A stretch of DNA of 64,000 nucleotides from Acinetobacter sp. SAAs474 (GTDB taxonomy: Bacteria > Pseudomonadota > Gammaproteobacteria > Pseudomonadales > Moraxellaceae). The translations under genes and the position numbers were made by a program. Below, one piece after another: positions 1 to 9,824 of this stretch. How positions within the stretch are numbered: the stretch's first letter is position 1; every line of letters starts with the position of its first letter. The DNA lies in assembly GCF_032823475.1 (NCBI RefSeq), contig NZ_CP127915.1:1364001-1428000 (forward strand), written 5' to 3'. The notes under the pieces were generated by a model. That model saw only the letters and a list, made by a program, of their open reading frames with translations, was not told the origin of the DNA and did not search any database.

Positions 1-151
1 TCGCCGTGACATGCGCCGTTCACATGACGCTTTAACCGAGAATGCATTAACTGTAGACCAAGCTACTGGTGAGACTCATCGTCGTCATCACGTATCTAAA
101 GATGGTATCTATCGTGGTCGTCAATTATTCGCTAAAGCATCTGCTGAATAA
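1..151 (+). CDS. rpmF: 50S ribosomal protein L32, 5'-truncated by the window edge
   Basis: Only the last 49 codons are inside the window, read from base 2 to a TAA at 149-151. The product is a small basic ribosomal protein of the large subunit. The visible part is rich in Arg and His ([11 protein letters not shown] near the edge, then [12 protein letters not shown] and YRGRQLF), the typical C-terminal pattern of proteobacterial L32. A strong terminator follows 39 bp after the stop. L32 followed by fatty acid synthesis genes is a common bacterial arrangement; here plsX and fabH are absent and fabD follows directly. Confidence 0.93.
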   Translation, partial: RRDMRRSHDALTENALTVDQATGETHRRHHVSKDGIYRGRQLFAKASAE

Positions 152-189
152 TTGATGATGTATTAAGCGCCAAGCTTAGTAGAAAAAAT

Positions 190-214
190 GGGAGCATTCG
201 CTCCCTTTTTTTTT
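190..214 (+). terminator. Rho-independent terminator of rpmF
   Basis: A 6-bp GC-rich stem (GGGAGC at 190-195, GCTCCC at 200-205) with a 4-base loop is followed by nine T residues (206-214). It separates rpmF from fabD, so fabD needs its own promoter in 215-487. Confidence 0.92.
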
Positions 215-487
215 AGGCTAAATTTAACCTGCAGTATCGTTATCATAGCAGTGATGTATATTTGATGATCAATCTTTTTTGTCTATTTAAGACAAATGAT
301 GATGATCAGAACATGACGTTGTAAATATAAACAAATTATGAATAGAAACGCGTTTTTGTTGTATTTGGCAATTACTGAAATAAAAATTACGTGCTAAATT
401 GCGCTCCATAAATAAGCTTACATGAAGTAATGTGAATATCATGAGCAATTTTGCCATATTGACATATCTTACTTAAAGGAATTTCTT

Positions 488-1477
488 ATGTTTGCTAAAC
501 AACTAGAGCAAGCGGCTAAGGCAACAAAAACTGCCTTTGTATTTCCAGGCCAAGGTTCGCAAAAAGCGGGTATGTTGGCAGAATTGGCTGAACAATTTAC
601 CAGCATACGTGAAACTTTTGCGGAAGCATCGGATGCTGTTGGTTTTGATTTATGGCATATTGCACAGACCGGCGAAGGTTTAGATCAAACTGAATTTACC
701 CAACCTGTTCTATTGACAGCGAGTATTGCCTTGTGGCGTGTCTGGCTGGAGTTGGGGGGTGTTGCACCTAAATATTTAGCAGGACACTCTTTAGGTGAAT
801 ATAGTGCCTTAGTTGCTGCTGGTGCATTAAGTTTAGCTGATGCAGTAAAGTTGGTAAATTTACGTGGTCAGTTAATGCAAAGTGCAGTGCCGCAAGGTAC
901 TGGTGCTATGGCTGCGATTTTAGGCTTAGATGATGCTAAAGTTTTAGAATTATGTGCTCAAGTCAATGCCACTACTGAAGATGGTGCTGTTGAGGCTGCA
1001 AATTATAATGCCAATGGCCAAGTGGTGATTGCAGGCCATAAAGCTTTAGTTGAACAAGTGATTCATCTTGTGAAAGAACAAGGTGCTAAAGCAATTGCAC
1101 TTCCTGTGTCAGTTCCATCTCATTGTTCATTAATGAAGCCGGCTGCTGAACAGTTTGCTATTGCTTTGCAACAAACGGCAATTCAGTTGCCATCGCTGGC
1201 AGTAATACAAAATGTCAACGCACAAATTGCTGTTGATGTGGCGGGTGTGAGTCAAGCGTTAACACAGCAGTTATATCAATCCGTGCAATGGACCAATACG
1301 ATGCAATATCTTCAAGATGAAGGAATTGAATATATTGTCGAATGTGGTCCTGGTAATGTATTGGCCAATTTAGCAAAACGGTTACCAAAAATTGAAAAAG
1401 CATTTCCGTTAGACAGTAAAAGTCGCATGGAAGATGCACTCAATGCCATCTTAGTGGCTGAAGGAAAAATCGCATGA
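488..1477 (+). CDS. fabD: Malonyl-CoA:ACP transacylase FabD
   Basis: Moves the malonyl group from malonyl-CoA to acyl carrier protein, supplying the two-carbon donor for type II fatty acid synthesis in the cytoplasm. The 329-residue product has the N-terminal GQGSQ motif (21-25), the nucleophile elbow GHSLGE with Ser101, and the catalytic His212 in PSHCSLM. These correspond to Ser92 and His201 of E. coli FabD. The ATG at 488 has an AAAGGA ribosome site a few bases upstream. The stop overlaps the fabG start by ATGA, so fabD and fabG are translationally coupled. acpP, the substrate partner, is the third gene. Confidence 0.96.
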   Translation: MFAKQLEQAAKATKTAFVFPGQGSQKAGMLAELAEQFTSIRETFAEASDAVGFDLWHIAQTGEGLDQTEFTQPVLLTASIALWRVWLELGGVAPKYLAGHSLGEYSALVAAGALSLADAVKLVNLRGQLMQSAVPQGTGAMAAILGLDDAKVLELCAQVNATTEDGAVEAANYNANGQVVIAGHKALVEQVIHLVKEQGAKAIALPVSVPSHCSLMKPAAEQFAIALQQTAIQLPSLAVIQNVNAQIAVDVAGVSQALTQQLYQSVQWTNTMQYLQDEGIEYIVECGPGNVLANLAKRLPKIEKAFPLDSKSRMEDALNAILVAEGKIA

Positions 1478-2208
1478 CACAGGAACGTAAAATTGCATTA
1501 GTTACTGGTGCAAGTCGAGGAATTGGCGCTGCTATTGCAGAACAGTTAATCCAAGATGGTTTTTTTGTTGTAGGTACGGCAACCTCTGAAGCAGGTGCAG
1601 CTAAACTTACCAGCAGTTTCGCAGCGCAAGGTGTTGGAAAAGTCCTTGATGTTCGTGATGGCACTGCAATAGATACACTCATTACTGAAATTGAACAACA
1701 GTATGGTTCAGTTTTGGTTTTGGTTAATAATGCAGGAATTACAAAAGATAATTTGTTACTGCGTATGTCAGAAGATGACTGGGATGACATTTTAAATATT
1801 CATTTAAAAGCAGTTTATCGTCTATCTAAACGTGTTTTAAAAGGTATGACCAAGGCACGTTTTGGCCGAATTATTAATATTAGCTCGGTTGTTGCCCATT
1901 TTGCTAATCCAGGACAAGCCAATTACTCAGCGGCAAAGGCAGGGATTGAGGCATTTGGTCGTAGCTTGGCTAAAGAGATGGGAAGCCGTCAAATTACTGT
2001 AAATGCTGTAGCTCCTGGTTTTATTGCCACTGAAATGACTGATCAATTGAGCGAAGAAATTCGTAAAAAAATGAGTGATCAAGTGGCATTAAATCGATTA
2101 GGCGATCCGCAAGATATTGCGAATGCTGTAAGCTTCTTAGCTTCAGATAAAGCAAGTTATATTACGGGTTCAGTATTACATGTAAATGGTGGTTTATACA
2201 TGAGCTAA
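1474..2208 (+). CDS. fabG: 3-oxoacyl-ACP reductase FabG
   Basis: NADPH-dependent reduction of beta-ketoacyl-ACP, the first reductive step of each elongation cycle. The 244-residue length matches the family. The Rossmann motif TGASRGIG is at 11-18, NNAG at 85-88, and the catalytic Ser138, Tyr151 and Lys155 (YSAAK) fall at exactly the E. coli FabG numbering. The start overlaps the fabD stop by 4 bp. acpP follows after about 90 bp. Many SDR enzymes share these motifs; the fabD-fabG-acpP context makes the FabG assignment secure. Confidence 0.96.
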   Translation: MTQERKIALVTGASRGIGAAIAEQLIQDGFFVVGTATSEAGAAKLTSSFAAQGVGKVLDVRDGTAIDTLITEIEQQYGSVLVLVNNAGITKDNLLLRMSEDDWDDILNIHLKAVYRLSKRVLKGMTKARFGRIINISSVVAHFANPGQANYSAAKAGIEAFGRSLAKEMGSRQITVNAVAPGFIATEMTDQLSEEIRKKMSDQVALNRLGDPQDIANAVSFLASDKASYITGSVLHVNGGLYMS

Positions 2209-2298
2209 ACAAACAGCTACAGTATAAACTTTCCAAAAACTAAAGATTCAATTAAACTAACGGCATTAAAAACGCCACAAGCAATGAGGAGAATTCCT

Positions 2299-2535
2299 GT
2301 GAGCGATATCGAACTACGCGTTAAGCAAGCAGTAGCAGAACAACTTGGTCTTAAAGCTGAAGAGATTAAAAACGAAGCATCTTTCATGGATGATTTGGGT
2401 GCAGACTCTCTTGATCTTGTTGAGCTCGTGATGTCTTTTGAAAATGATTTCGATATTACGATTCCAGATGAAGATTCTAATGAAATCACTACAGTACAAT
2501 CAGCGATTGACTATGTTGCTAAAAAACTAGGTTAA
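2299..2535 (+). CDS. acpP: Acyl carrier protein AcpP
   Basis: Carries growing acyl chains on a 4'-phosphopantetheine arm. I place the start at GTG 2299 because GAGGAG at 2286-2291 sits 7 bases upstream and the product then begins [10 protein letters not shown] as in other ACPs. An in-frame ATG at 2284 would overlap that ribosome site and add five residues not typical of the family. The product is 78 residues, very acidic, with the attachment Ser37 in GADSLDL. A bidirectional terminator follows. Confidence 0.96.
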   Translation: MSDIELRVKQAVAEQLGLKAEEIKNEASFMDDLGADSLDLVELVMSFENDFDITIPDEDSNEITTVQSAIDYVAKKLG

Positions 2536-2562
2536 TCGATGATGGTCAGCTGTGCTGAACAT

Positions 2563-2592
2563 AAAAAAAACCACCATTTTGGTGGTTTTTTT
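2563..2592. terminator. Bidirectional terminator between acpP and the convergent usp gene
   Basis: A CCACCA/TGGTGG stem (2571-2576, 2580-2585) with a 3-base loop is flanked by an A tract on the left and a T tract on the right. It can therefore terminate acpP on plus and the universal stress protein gene on minus. Confidence 0.9.
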
Positions 2593-2630
2593 ATGTGGAT
2601 TAAAATACTTATATCGGTATTTTTTATTGA

Positions 2631-3071
2631 TTAATCTCGAATAATCATGACTGGTGTAGTGCCTTCACTGAGTACACTTTGTGCAACACTGCCAAGGAAC
2701 AGTTTTTTTAATCCTGTACGGCCATGTGATCCCATAATAATAATATCGGCATGGATATCTTCAGCAGCTTGTGTAATTTCTCTATGAATGACTTGTCCTT
2801 CGAGTAGTTTGGTTTCGACGGTCACACCACTTTCGGCAAATTTGGCTTTTGCTTCTTCAAGTGATGCTAAAATAAATTTTCTGGCTCTTTCAATGAGTTC
2901 ATTTGTTTGAGATGCTGAAATATATTCAGCTGCAATATAAGGATCTAAAGTCAGAACTTGAACGACCGTAATTTTACTATTAAATGCTTTAGCAAGCTCT
3001 ACAGCTTTATCTACAGCGGAATATGCTGTTGCTGAACCATCAATAGGAACGAGGATATTATTAAATGCCAT
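2631..3071 (-). CDS. Universal stress protein, UspA family (ATP-binding type)
   Basis: A 146-residue single-domain Usp protein. It opens with FNNILVPIDGSATA, a classic Usp beta-1/Asp start. Near the C-terminus it has GSHGRTGLKKLFLGS, which fits the G-2x-G-9x-G(S/T) nucleotide-binding signature, so an ATP-binding (UspFG-like) member is likely. Members help cells survive stationary phase and oxidative or metabolic stress, usually as dimers; the exact role here is unknown. An AAGGAG ribosome site precedes the ATG. The gene is monocistronic and converges on acpP. Confidence 0.9.
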   Translation of the reverse strand: MAFNNILVPIDGSATAYSAVDKAVELAKAFNSKITVVQVLTLDPYIAAEYISASQTNELIERARKFILASLEEAKAKFAESGVTVETKLLEGQVIHREITQAAEDIHADIIIMGSHGRTGLKKLFLGSVAQSVLSEGTTPVMIIRD

Positions 3072-3407
3072 TTTATTACTCCTTATTTTACAATGTTACA
3101 TTTTGCTGAATGATGTTTTATTTATCACTTCATTCTAACTGAAACAAAAATGAATTAAAATGTCATTATTAAAATAATTTAAAACATAAATTAATATAAA
3201 ACAGAAGCTTGTTTAAATGCGGATCATCGTCAAGAAGTAAAAGTTTGCTCAGTCGGTAATGTTGGAATTATTTGCTGCTGATTGATATCAGCTTTGCTGG
3301 TTGTGCTGAATATTTGTTCGCCATCTATCGTTTTTTATTATGTATAAGATTAAATAATCGTATAATTTTCTTTTATTTGTATATATTTATATATTCGGGG
3401 AAATAGC
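3072..3407. other. Intergenic, divergent usp / lipoprotein operon
   Basis: AT-rich, about 336 bp between divergent genes, so it should hold both promoters. A strong ribosome site (CGGGGAAA) lies just before 3408. Around 3200-3280 a short open stretch reads coding-like but has no start codon, so I do not call it. Confidence 0.5.
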
Positions 3408-4082
3408 ATGCTAGATAAAATTGTCTTACTCAGTGTTATCAGTGTATTTGGTTTAAGTGCATGTTCAACAACAGAAAGTTCTAAAGTTATTCAAGCAACC
3501 AAAGTGAATACTGCAGGTCAAGCAACGCAATATAAGGGATTAAAAACACCGATTTCAATTGGCAATTTTGATAATCGTTCCAATTATATGCGTGGAATTT
3601 TTACAGATCATGTCGATCGATTGGGGGGACAAGCCAAAACAATTTTGGAAACCCATTTACAGCAAAGTGGTTATTTCTCTGTATTAAATCGCGATAACCT
3701 CGCAGCCTTAGCACAAGAGAGTCAGTTTAATCAGGCACCACAATCCATTAAAGGTGCACGTTATGTGATTACAGGTGATGTTTCGGAATTTGGTCGTAAA
3801 GAGGTGGGTGATCAGCAATTATTTGGCCTATTAGGGCGTGGTAAATCTCAGATTGCCTATGCAAAAGTCAATTTAAATATTGTCGATGTCAAGACTTCAG
3901 AAATTGTGCATTCAGTACAAGGTGCAGGTGAGTATGCCTTAAGTGAGAGAGAGATCTTAGGATTTGGCAGTACAGCATCATATGATTCCACTTTAAATGG
4001 TAAGGTTTTGGATTTGGCAATACGTGAAGCGGTTAATAATCTGGTAAATGATATCCAAACCAATCAATGGCTTGTACGCTAA
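3408..4082 (+). CDS. CsgG/HfaB-family outer-membrane lipoprotein
   Basis: A 224-residue lipoprotein. A hydrophobic signal peptide ends in the lipobox LSAC, so the mature protein starts at Cys19. The body resembles the CsgG/HfaB fold: ISIGNFDNRS near residues 45-54, GARYVITGDVSEFG, then a long strand region around 150 leading to LNGKVLDLAIREAVNNLV at the C-terminus. CsgG proteins form outer-membrane export pores for curli; HfaB anchors holdfast. No curli subunit or CsgE/F gene is visible, so curli export is not implied. It is the first gene of a tight three-lipoprotein operon, 15 bp before the next gene. Confidence 0.85.
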   Translation: MLDKIVLLSVISVFGLSACSTTESSKVIQATKVNTAGQATQYKGLKTPISIGNFDNRSNYMRGIFTDHVDRLGGQAKTILETHLQQSGYFSVLNRDNLAALAQESQFNQAPQSIKGARYVITGDVSEFGRKEVGDQQLFGLLGRGKSQIAYAKVNLNIVDVKTSEIVHSVQGAGEYALSEREILGFGSTASYDSTLNGKVLDLAIREAVNNLVNDIQTNQWLVR

Positions 4083-4097
4083 AACAGGTGCTAAGCC

Positions 4098-4472
4098 ATG
4101 AAAAGATTAAAGATGCTAATGGTTGGCTTGTTTCCACTTGTGATGGCCGGATGTATGAGTCAAACGGCTCAGCCCTTATATTATTGGGGAAGTTATCCTC
4201 AACAATCTTATTTGTTGATGAGTAAACCTGAAAAAATATCCATTGAGGCACAAATTACGCTGCTTGAAAAAGATCTTGAAAAGGCTAAAGCACATCAACA
4301 GGCTGTTCCACCAGGTTTTTACGCACATCTTGGCTTGTTAAATTTGGATATTCATCATACTGCTCGCGCTATTGAATACTTTCGTTTAGAGCGCCAGACC
4401 TATCCTGAATCCGCAACATTAATGGATTATCTATTGAATAAAATGATGCATTCATCTGGGAGTAAGCCATGA
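4098..4472 (+). CDS. DUF4810-family lipoprotein
   Basis: A 124-residue predicted lipoprotein with lipobox VMAGC (Cys19). Just after the signal lies LYYWGSYPQQSY, the aromatic signature I associate with DUF4810. It is followed by a helical stretch resembling a short TPR-like unit (residues 48-110: PPGFYAHLGLLNL, then AIEYFRLERQTYPES). Function is unknown. It is the middle gene of the CsgG-like / DUF4810 / GNA1162 set, and its stop overlaps the next start by ATGA, which implies coupled expression and probably one envelope complex. Confidence 0.82.
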   Translation: MKRLKMLMVGLFPLVMAGCMSQTAQPLYYWGSYPQQSYLLMSKPEKISIEAQITLLEKDLEKAKAHQQAVPPGFYAHLGLLNLDIHHTARAIEYFRLERQTYPESATLMDYLLNKMMHSSGSKP

Positions 4473-5137
4473 AAAGCATAGGGTTGCTTTTAGCTATCTG
4501 TAGTGTCTTGATGGGTTGTATGGTAAATCCACAGCCTTCTCGGGATTTGAGTGTCTATCAGTCTCATATGCCAAAATCTATTTTGGTCTTACCACCGATT
4601 AATGAATCACCTGATCCACGTGCGACATATGGTTATTGGTCTAGTGTGATGGTTCCACTTGCAGAAGCGGGCTATTATGTTTTTCCAATGTCTATTGTCG
4701 ATGTGATGTTTAAAGAGAATGGGATTAGCAATGGTTTTGATGCACAATCGATTACGCCGCAAAAGTTGCAGAAAATTTTTGGTGCTGATGCCGCTTTATA
4801 TATTAAAGTTAAGCAATATGGTTCCAAATATCAGGTTGTGCAAACAGTAGCTTCTGTTGCTGTAGAGGCAAAACTGGTGGATTTAAAAACCGGTCAATTA
4901 CTGTGGCAAGGGCAACAACAGTTGACTGAATCAAGTGCTGAGAATAATTCTGGATTAATTGCAATGTTGGTTGGTGCAGTAATTGAGCAGATTTCGAATG
5001 ATGTACAAGATAAGGGCTATCTGTTGTCACAAGCACTTAGCCAGCAATTATATACACCGCAATTGAATCGTCAGCAGGGTCTACTTTATGGTCCACGTTC
5101 ACCTTACTTTCCACAAAATACAGTTGAGGCAAAGTAA
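4469..5137 (+). CDS. GNA1162-family (DUF799) lipoprotein
   Basis: A 222-residue lipoprotein with lipobox LMGC (Cys17). The motif MPKSILVLPPINESPDPRATYGYWS (positions about 34-58) and PLAEAGYYVFP are hallmarks of DUF799 / neisserial GNA1162. That family has a fold related to the N-terminal domain of TolB and to CsgG-like proteins and is found in the outer membrane. GGAG at 4459 is the ribosome site. It is the last gene of the operon; about 250 bp of AT-rich sequence follows. The three-gene order is conserved in several Gram-negatives, which suggests a trimeric module of unsolved function. Confidence 0.85.
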   Translation: MKSIGLLLAICSVLMGCMVNPQPSRDLSVYQSHMPKSILVLPPINESPDPRATYGYWSSVMVPLAEAGYYVFPMSIVDVMFKENGISNGFDAQSITPQKLQKIFGADAALYIKVKQYGSKYQVVQTVASVAVEAKLVDLKTGQLLWQGQQQLTESSAENNSGLIAMLVGAVIEQISNDVQDKGYLLSQALSQQLYTPQLNRQQGLLYGPRSPYFPQNTVEAK

Positions 5138-5410
5138 AAAGTCAATTTAATATTATGTTGATATTTCTATACAATTAGTTTTAGATTGAGAAATATCAAC
5201 ATCAACAAAATAATAAACCGTATCGTTATAATAATATTTTGATATCAAAACGTGATCCGTCACTATTTTTATTAGTATTTACAAAATATAGAGAAAATAT
5301 GATGGTCAAAGATAACGGTATGATCATCGATCATGATAAATTAATTGTTTAGTTAAAATACAATATGATTAAATTATATTCATTTGATTTAAATGTTAAA
5401 AGAGGGAGAA

Positions 5411-6448
5411 ATGCGCTTATCAATTTTTATATCATTAACGATTATAATATCTTTAGTTGTCTTTCTCTTTTTTTATTTTTATCAATTAAGAAAAAAATCA
5501 TGTTTAAAACATCGTCTATTATCTGGTAATGCCGATCATCAACGACTTCAACATTATGATCAATATTTACAGCATCTGGGTTTGGCTGGTCGGAAAAATA
5601 TTCAACATTTAGAGTCGCAACAGCATGATTTAAATCATCTTATTTTGAAACAAGAGATACCCAGTTTGGCATTAAGTTTTGCACAAGATGCATTGTCTGC
5701 TTTACAGCAACAATTGATGCTGTCACCACAACAATTAGAACGATTACTGGCAAGTACACAACAATCCCAGCATACCTTTGAGTTAATTCTGACTGATTTA
5801 TTACATCAGTCAAAAGACCAGATCCGCGATATACCAATTCATTTTAAGTGTTCAGAACAGTATCTAACCTTTCAAAATAGCTATATTTTGAGTTGTTATC
5901 TCAGACACAAACAAATCTATGCTTATCATATTCGTGATATTTGGGCAAATCCTGAGGTTTCCTTAGAACATGTTTATACGCAATATATTGAAAAGCACTG
6001 CCAGTTTATGCATTTGGGTTGGAAAAATTATTATTATCCACATGAAGCGCGATATGCACTTTCCTCTGCTGCAAAACTCTTGATTGAAGAACAGCGTATG
6101 ATTGCGCCTCAACTACTTTCTTATCAACAATTTTATCAATGCTTGATTGAGCAAGGGCAGGCGATACATTCATGTTGGTATTTAGATGGTGTTGTAATGG
6201 AAATTTTATTTACAGCAGATTATTCTGCCCTGATTGAGCTGTCTAAAGCAGATTATTTATCTTTTTATCAAGCACATTATTTGGCCAAGCATTGTGAAAT
6301 TCAGGATATTGCAGATGGTGATTTATATAGCGATGAATTTCAAATATATAAAGAAAAAGCAGCAGATTTAAGAGATCTTGCAGAACAAGCGGCTGTGACA
6401 CAGGGCTATGAAATTGATCAGGACTATCAAGATCCATATGCAGTGTAA
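5411..6448 (+). CDS. Hypothetical membrane-anchored protein
   Basis: I do not recognise a family. The start is ATG 5411, supported by AGGGAGA at 5402-5408; an upstream in-frame ATG at 5393 lies before that site and is less likely. The 345-residue product has one N-terminal transmembrane helix (about residues 4-24) followed by a basic stop-transfer patch (RKKSCLKHR). The rest is a soluble cytoplasmic or periplasmic region rich in Gln, His and Tyr, probably mostly helical. No catalytic motif is visible. It is monocistronic, convergent with valS, and composition resembles its neighbours. Confidence 0.72.
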   Translation: MRLSIFISLTIIISLVVFLFFYFYQLRKKSCLKHRLLSGNADHQRLQHYDQYLQHLGLAGRKNIQHLESQQHDLNHLILKQEIPSLALSFAQDALSALQQQLMLSPQQLERLLASTQQSQHTFELILTDLLHQSKDQIRDIPIHFKCSEQYLTFQNSYILSCYLRHKQIYAYHIRDIWANPEVSLEHVYTQYIEKHCQFMHLGWKNYYYPHEARYALSSAAKLLIEEQRMIAPQLLSYQQFYQCLIEQGQAIHSCWYLDGVVMEILFTADYSALIELSKADYLSFYQAHYLAKHCEIQDIADGDLYSDEFQIYKEKAADLRDLAEQAAVTQGYEIDQDYQDPYAV

Positions 6449-6484
6449 TTCAGGATATTTTTATCTACTGTCATAATAAAATAA

Positions 6485-6511
6485 CATGCCAGTCACGATG
6501 TGACTGGCATG
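6485..6511. terminator. Perfect 11-bp hairpin between convergent genes
   Basis: CATGCCAGTCA at 6485-6495 pairs exactly with 6501-6511 across a 5-base loop. T-tracts are short on both sides (TTT on plus, AT-rich on minus). It lies between the convergent 5411 gene and valS, so a shared terminator is likely. Confidence 0.72.
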
Positions 6512-6546
6512 TTTGAGATGAAGTTTATGAAACACAGCAACGGTGA

Positions 6547-9441
6547 TTAAAGTGCCGCAATTTGTTCCATATTGGCTCTGATTTTATTTAATTGATCTAC
6601 AAATTCAGCCAGTTTAGCTTTTTCACCTTCAACCACGGCTGCGGGTGCCTTATTGACAAATCCAGGATTAGAAAGCTTATTGGCAATCTGATCATGTTGC
6701 TTTTGTACCTTGTCTAAGTCTTTTTGTAACCGTGCTAATTCTGCTTGAGGATCAATCAAACCTTTCATTGGAACCAAGACAGAAACATGGCCGATGACAG
6801 AAGATGAAGACAATGGTGCTTGTTGGTCAGAATTCAAGAATGTAATATTTTCAACTTTTGCTAAAGCTTTAAATAAAGGTTCAATACGTGAAATCTGAGC
6901 TTTTTCAGCGTCAGTAGTATTTTGTAATAATACAGGCAATAAACGTGCATTGCCTAGGCCCATTTCTCCACGAATATTACGTACAGCACCAATCAGACCT
7001 TGTAACCATTGCATATCTGCTTCGGCTTGTTCGTTGATTTTTGCACAATCAGGCGTTGGATATGATGCCAGCATAATCGTTTCACCTGCAATCCCCAATT
7101 TTGGTGCAAGCGTTTGCCAAATTTCTTCAGTTAAATATGGCATAATTGGATGAGCGAGTCGTAAAGAGGCTTCCATAACAGCCAAGAGTACGCGACGCAC
7201 TTCTGCTTTACGTGCTTCAGGGACTTGTTCATCATTGAGTACTGGTTTGGTTAATTCTACATACCAATCACAATATTCATTCCAGATAAACTCATAAATT
7301 GCTTGTGCCGCTAAGTCTAGACGATAAGTCGCAAATGCTTGCTGAACTGCAGCTTCGGCTTTTTGTAATCGGCTGATAATCCACTGTTCTGGTAATTCCC
7401 ACAGTTCAGGATGCGCAGTTTGTCCAACCTGTTGTCCTTCAACATTCATCAGTACAAAACGTGTAGCATTCCAAATTTTATTGGCAAAATTACGATAGCC
7501 TTCAACACGTTTCATATCAAATTTGATATCACGACCTGTATTGGCAAGGGCACAGAAAGTAAAGCGTACAGCATCAGTTCCGTATGCTTGAATACCTTCA
7601 GGGAATTCTTTACGGGTAGATTTTTCAATTTTAGCCGCTTGTTTCGGGTTCATTAATCCATAAGTACGTTTTTGTACCAGTGTTTCCAGATCAACCCCAT
7701 CAATTAAATCTAATGGGTCGAGTACGTTCCCTTTAGATTTTGACATTTTTTGACCTTCACCATCACGAACTAGGCCATGTACATAAACGGTTTTAAATGG
7801 AATTTGAGCGCTACCATCTTCATTTTTCATAAAGTGCATGGTCATCATAATCATACGGGCAACCCAGAAGAAAATGATATCAAAACCAGTGACCAGTACA
7901 TCTGTTGGATGGAAGGTATTTAAGAAATAATTGTTTGCATCTTTCTCAGCATCGCCCGTCCAGCCTAGAGTTGAGAATGTCCAGAGTGCAGAAGAGAACC
8001 AAGTATCAAGGACATCTTCATCCTGATTTAAAACAACGTCGGCAGCAATATTATTTTGTTGGCGTACTTCAGCTTCATTACGTCCAACATAGACATTGCC
8101 TTGCTCATCATACCAAGCAGGAATACGGTGGCCCCACCATAATTGACGAGAAATACACCAGTCTTGAATGTTGTTCATCCAAGCCATATACATATTGCTG
8201 TATTGTTCGGGAACAAATTTGATATCACCATCTTTGACTGCTTGAATTGCAGGTTGTGCTAACGGTGCAATTTTGACATACCATTGATCGGTCAGTAATG
8301 GTTCAACAATGACACCAGAACGGTCACCACGAGGTGGTTTAAGGGTATAAGGTTGAATTTGATCTAACCAACCTTCTGCCTCTGCCTGTTCAACTAATTT
8401 TTGACGTGCCGCAAAGCGTTCTAAACCAATATATTCTGCTGGTGCAGGGATGGTTTTTGAAATTTGTTCACCTGCTTTAGCGATATACTCAAATTCTGCT
8501 AGAACTTCTGCATTTTTATTAAAGATATTAATAATCGCTAATTCACAGCGTTTACCGACTTCATAGTCGTTAAAGTCATGTGCAGGTGTAATTTTAACAC
8601 AGCCTGTACCAAACTCTTTTTCAACATATTCATCTTGAACAATCGCAATTGCACGACCTGTAATAGGTAAAATAATGTTTTTTCCTACCAGATGCGCATA
8701 GCGTTCATCATCTGGTGCTACGGCAACAGCGGTATCACCTAACAGTGTTTCGGGACGCGTAGTTGCAACGACAATATAGTCTTTACCATCATGTGTACGT
8801 AATGACTTATCTTCAAAGAAGTATTTGAAGTGCCATAATGAACCTTGTTCTTCTTTATCAGATTCTACTTCTAGATCAGAAAGTGCAGTTTGTAATTTAG
8901 GATCCCAGTTTACTAGGCGTTTACCACGATAAATGAGTCCTTCCTCATGCAGTTTAACAAAAACTTCTTTAACGGCATTGGATAGACCTTCATCCATTGT
9001 AAAGCGTTCACGTGACCAATCAACAGATGAACCTAAACGACGAATTTGACGCGTGATGTTACCGCCAGATTGTTCTTTCCATTGCCATACTTTTTCAATA
9101 AATTTGTCACGGCCAAGATCATGGCGGCTAATATTTTCTGCAGCAAGTTGACGTTCAACCACCATTTGTGTCGCAATACCAGCATGATCGGTACCCGGTT
9201 GCCATAAGGTATTTTTACCTGACATCCGATTATAGCGAGTCAGTGCATCCATAATGGCATTGTTAAAGCCATGTCCCATATGTAAATTACCAGTGACATT
9301 GGGTGGCGGAATCATGATACAAAAAGATTCGCCTTGTTGAGATGGTTTAAAATAACCACGTTCTTCCCAAGTTTGATACCATTTTTTTTCGATCTCGGTT
9401 GGATCGTAGGTGGTCGCAATATTTTGCGCTGAATTTGTCAT
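6547..9441 (-). CDS. valS: Valyl-tRNA synthetase
   Basis: Charges tRNA-Val. The 964-residue class I enzyme shows [16 protein letters not shown] with the HIGH-type motif HMGH at 54-57, the tryptophan-rich [10 protein letters not shown] segment, a CP1 editing domain roughly 200-340, and KMSKS near residue 565 ([14 protein letters not shown]). The C-terminal 70 residues ([17 protein letters not shown]) form the coiled coil typical of ValRS. Length is normal. Monocistronic, with about 380 bp of upstream non-coding DNA shared with the divergent 9825 gene. Confidence 0.97.
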   Translation of the reverse strand: MTNSAQNIATTYDPTEIEKKWYQTWEERGYFKPSQQGESFCIMIPPPNVTGNLHMGHGFNNAIMDALTRYNRMSGKNTLWQPGTDHAGIATQMVVERQLAAENISRHDLGRDKFIEKVWQWKEQSGGNITRQIRRLGSSVDWSRERFTMDEGLSNAVKEVFVKLHEEGLIYRGKRLVNWDPKLQTALSDLEVESDKEEQGSLWHFKYFFEDKSLRTHDGKDYIVVATTRPETLLGDTAVAVAPDDERYAHLVGKNIILPITGRAIAIVQDEYVEKEFGTGCVKITPAHDFNDYEVGKRCELAIINIFNKNAEVLAEFEYIAKAGEQISKTIPAPAEYIGLERFAARQKLVEQAEAEGWLDQIQPYTLKPPRGDRSGVIVEPLLTDQWYVKIAPLAQPAIQAVKDGDIKFVPEQYSNMYMAWMNNIQDWCISRQLWWGHRIPAWYDEQGNVYVGRNEAEVRQQNNIAADVVLNQDEDVLDTWFSSALWTFSTLGWTGDAEKDANNYFLNTFHPTDVLVTGFDIIFFWVARMIMMTMHFMKNEDGSAQIPFKTVYVHGLVRDGEGQKMSKSKGNVLDPLDLIDGVDLETLVQKRTYGLMNPKQAAKIEKSTRKEFPEGIQAYGTDAVRFTFCALANTGRDIKFDMKRVEGYRNFANKIWNATRFVLMNVEGQQVGQTAHPELWELPEQWIISRLQKAEAAVQQAFATYRLDLAAQAIYEFIWNEYCDWYVELTKPVLNDEQVPEARKAEVRRVLLAVMEASLRLAHPIMPYLTEEIWQTLAPKLGIAGETIMLASYPTPDCAKINEQAEADMQWLQGLIGAVRNIRGEMGLGNARLLPVLLQNTTDAEKAQISRIEPLFKALAKVENITFLNSDQQAPLSSSSVIGHVSVLVPMKGLIDPQAELARLQKDLDKVQKQHDQIANKLSNPGFVNKAPAAVVEGEKAKLAEFVDQLNKIRANMEQIAAL

Positions 9442-9824
9442 AGTCTAAATAGATTAAAAGTAGATAAAAATTGTTGCTATTGTAGCAAAAAAATAGACTT
9501 TTAGTGATGTCTTGAACAGCCGGCACGATGTCGTATTAAGATTGATAAAAAATAGATTTAATCCACTTTTATCATGATATTAATAGGATGAACAGCATGT
9601 ATAAGCTCGCTATTTTTCCAAGATTTCGCTTAACTTCATACCGTCATTCTATATTATAGAGATCATCAACTGATGATGAGAATAGCTTGTAACAACTATA
9701 TATCAAGATATGATTATTTTTTAGATTTAATTTAGACTATTGATATTGAACTAATTTTTAGTTGTCATCAGAAGAGATATTGATCGGGCTGGCATCAGTA
9801 TCATGATAAAAATGGAGAAAACGA
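9442..9824. other. Intergenic, divergent valS / 9825 gene
   Basis: AT-rich 383 bp that must carry two divergent promoters. A small inverted repeat (CATCA at 9663, TGATG at 9671) is present. GGAGAAAA before 9825 is the ribosome site of the plus-strand gene. I see no ORF of note. Confidence 0.5.

Noticed and set aside
3198..3276. Open, coding-like stretch upstream of the CsgG-like gene
   Set aside because: No start codon in frame, only about 25 codons, and no recognisable homologue; too weak to call a remnant.
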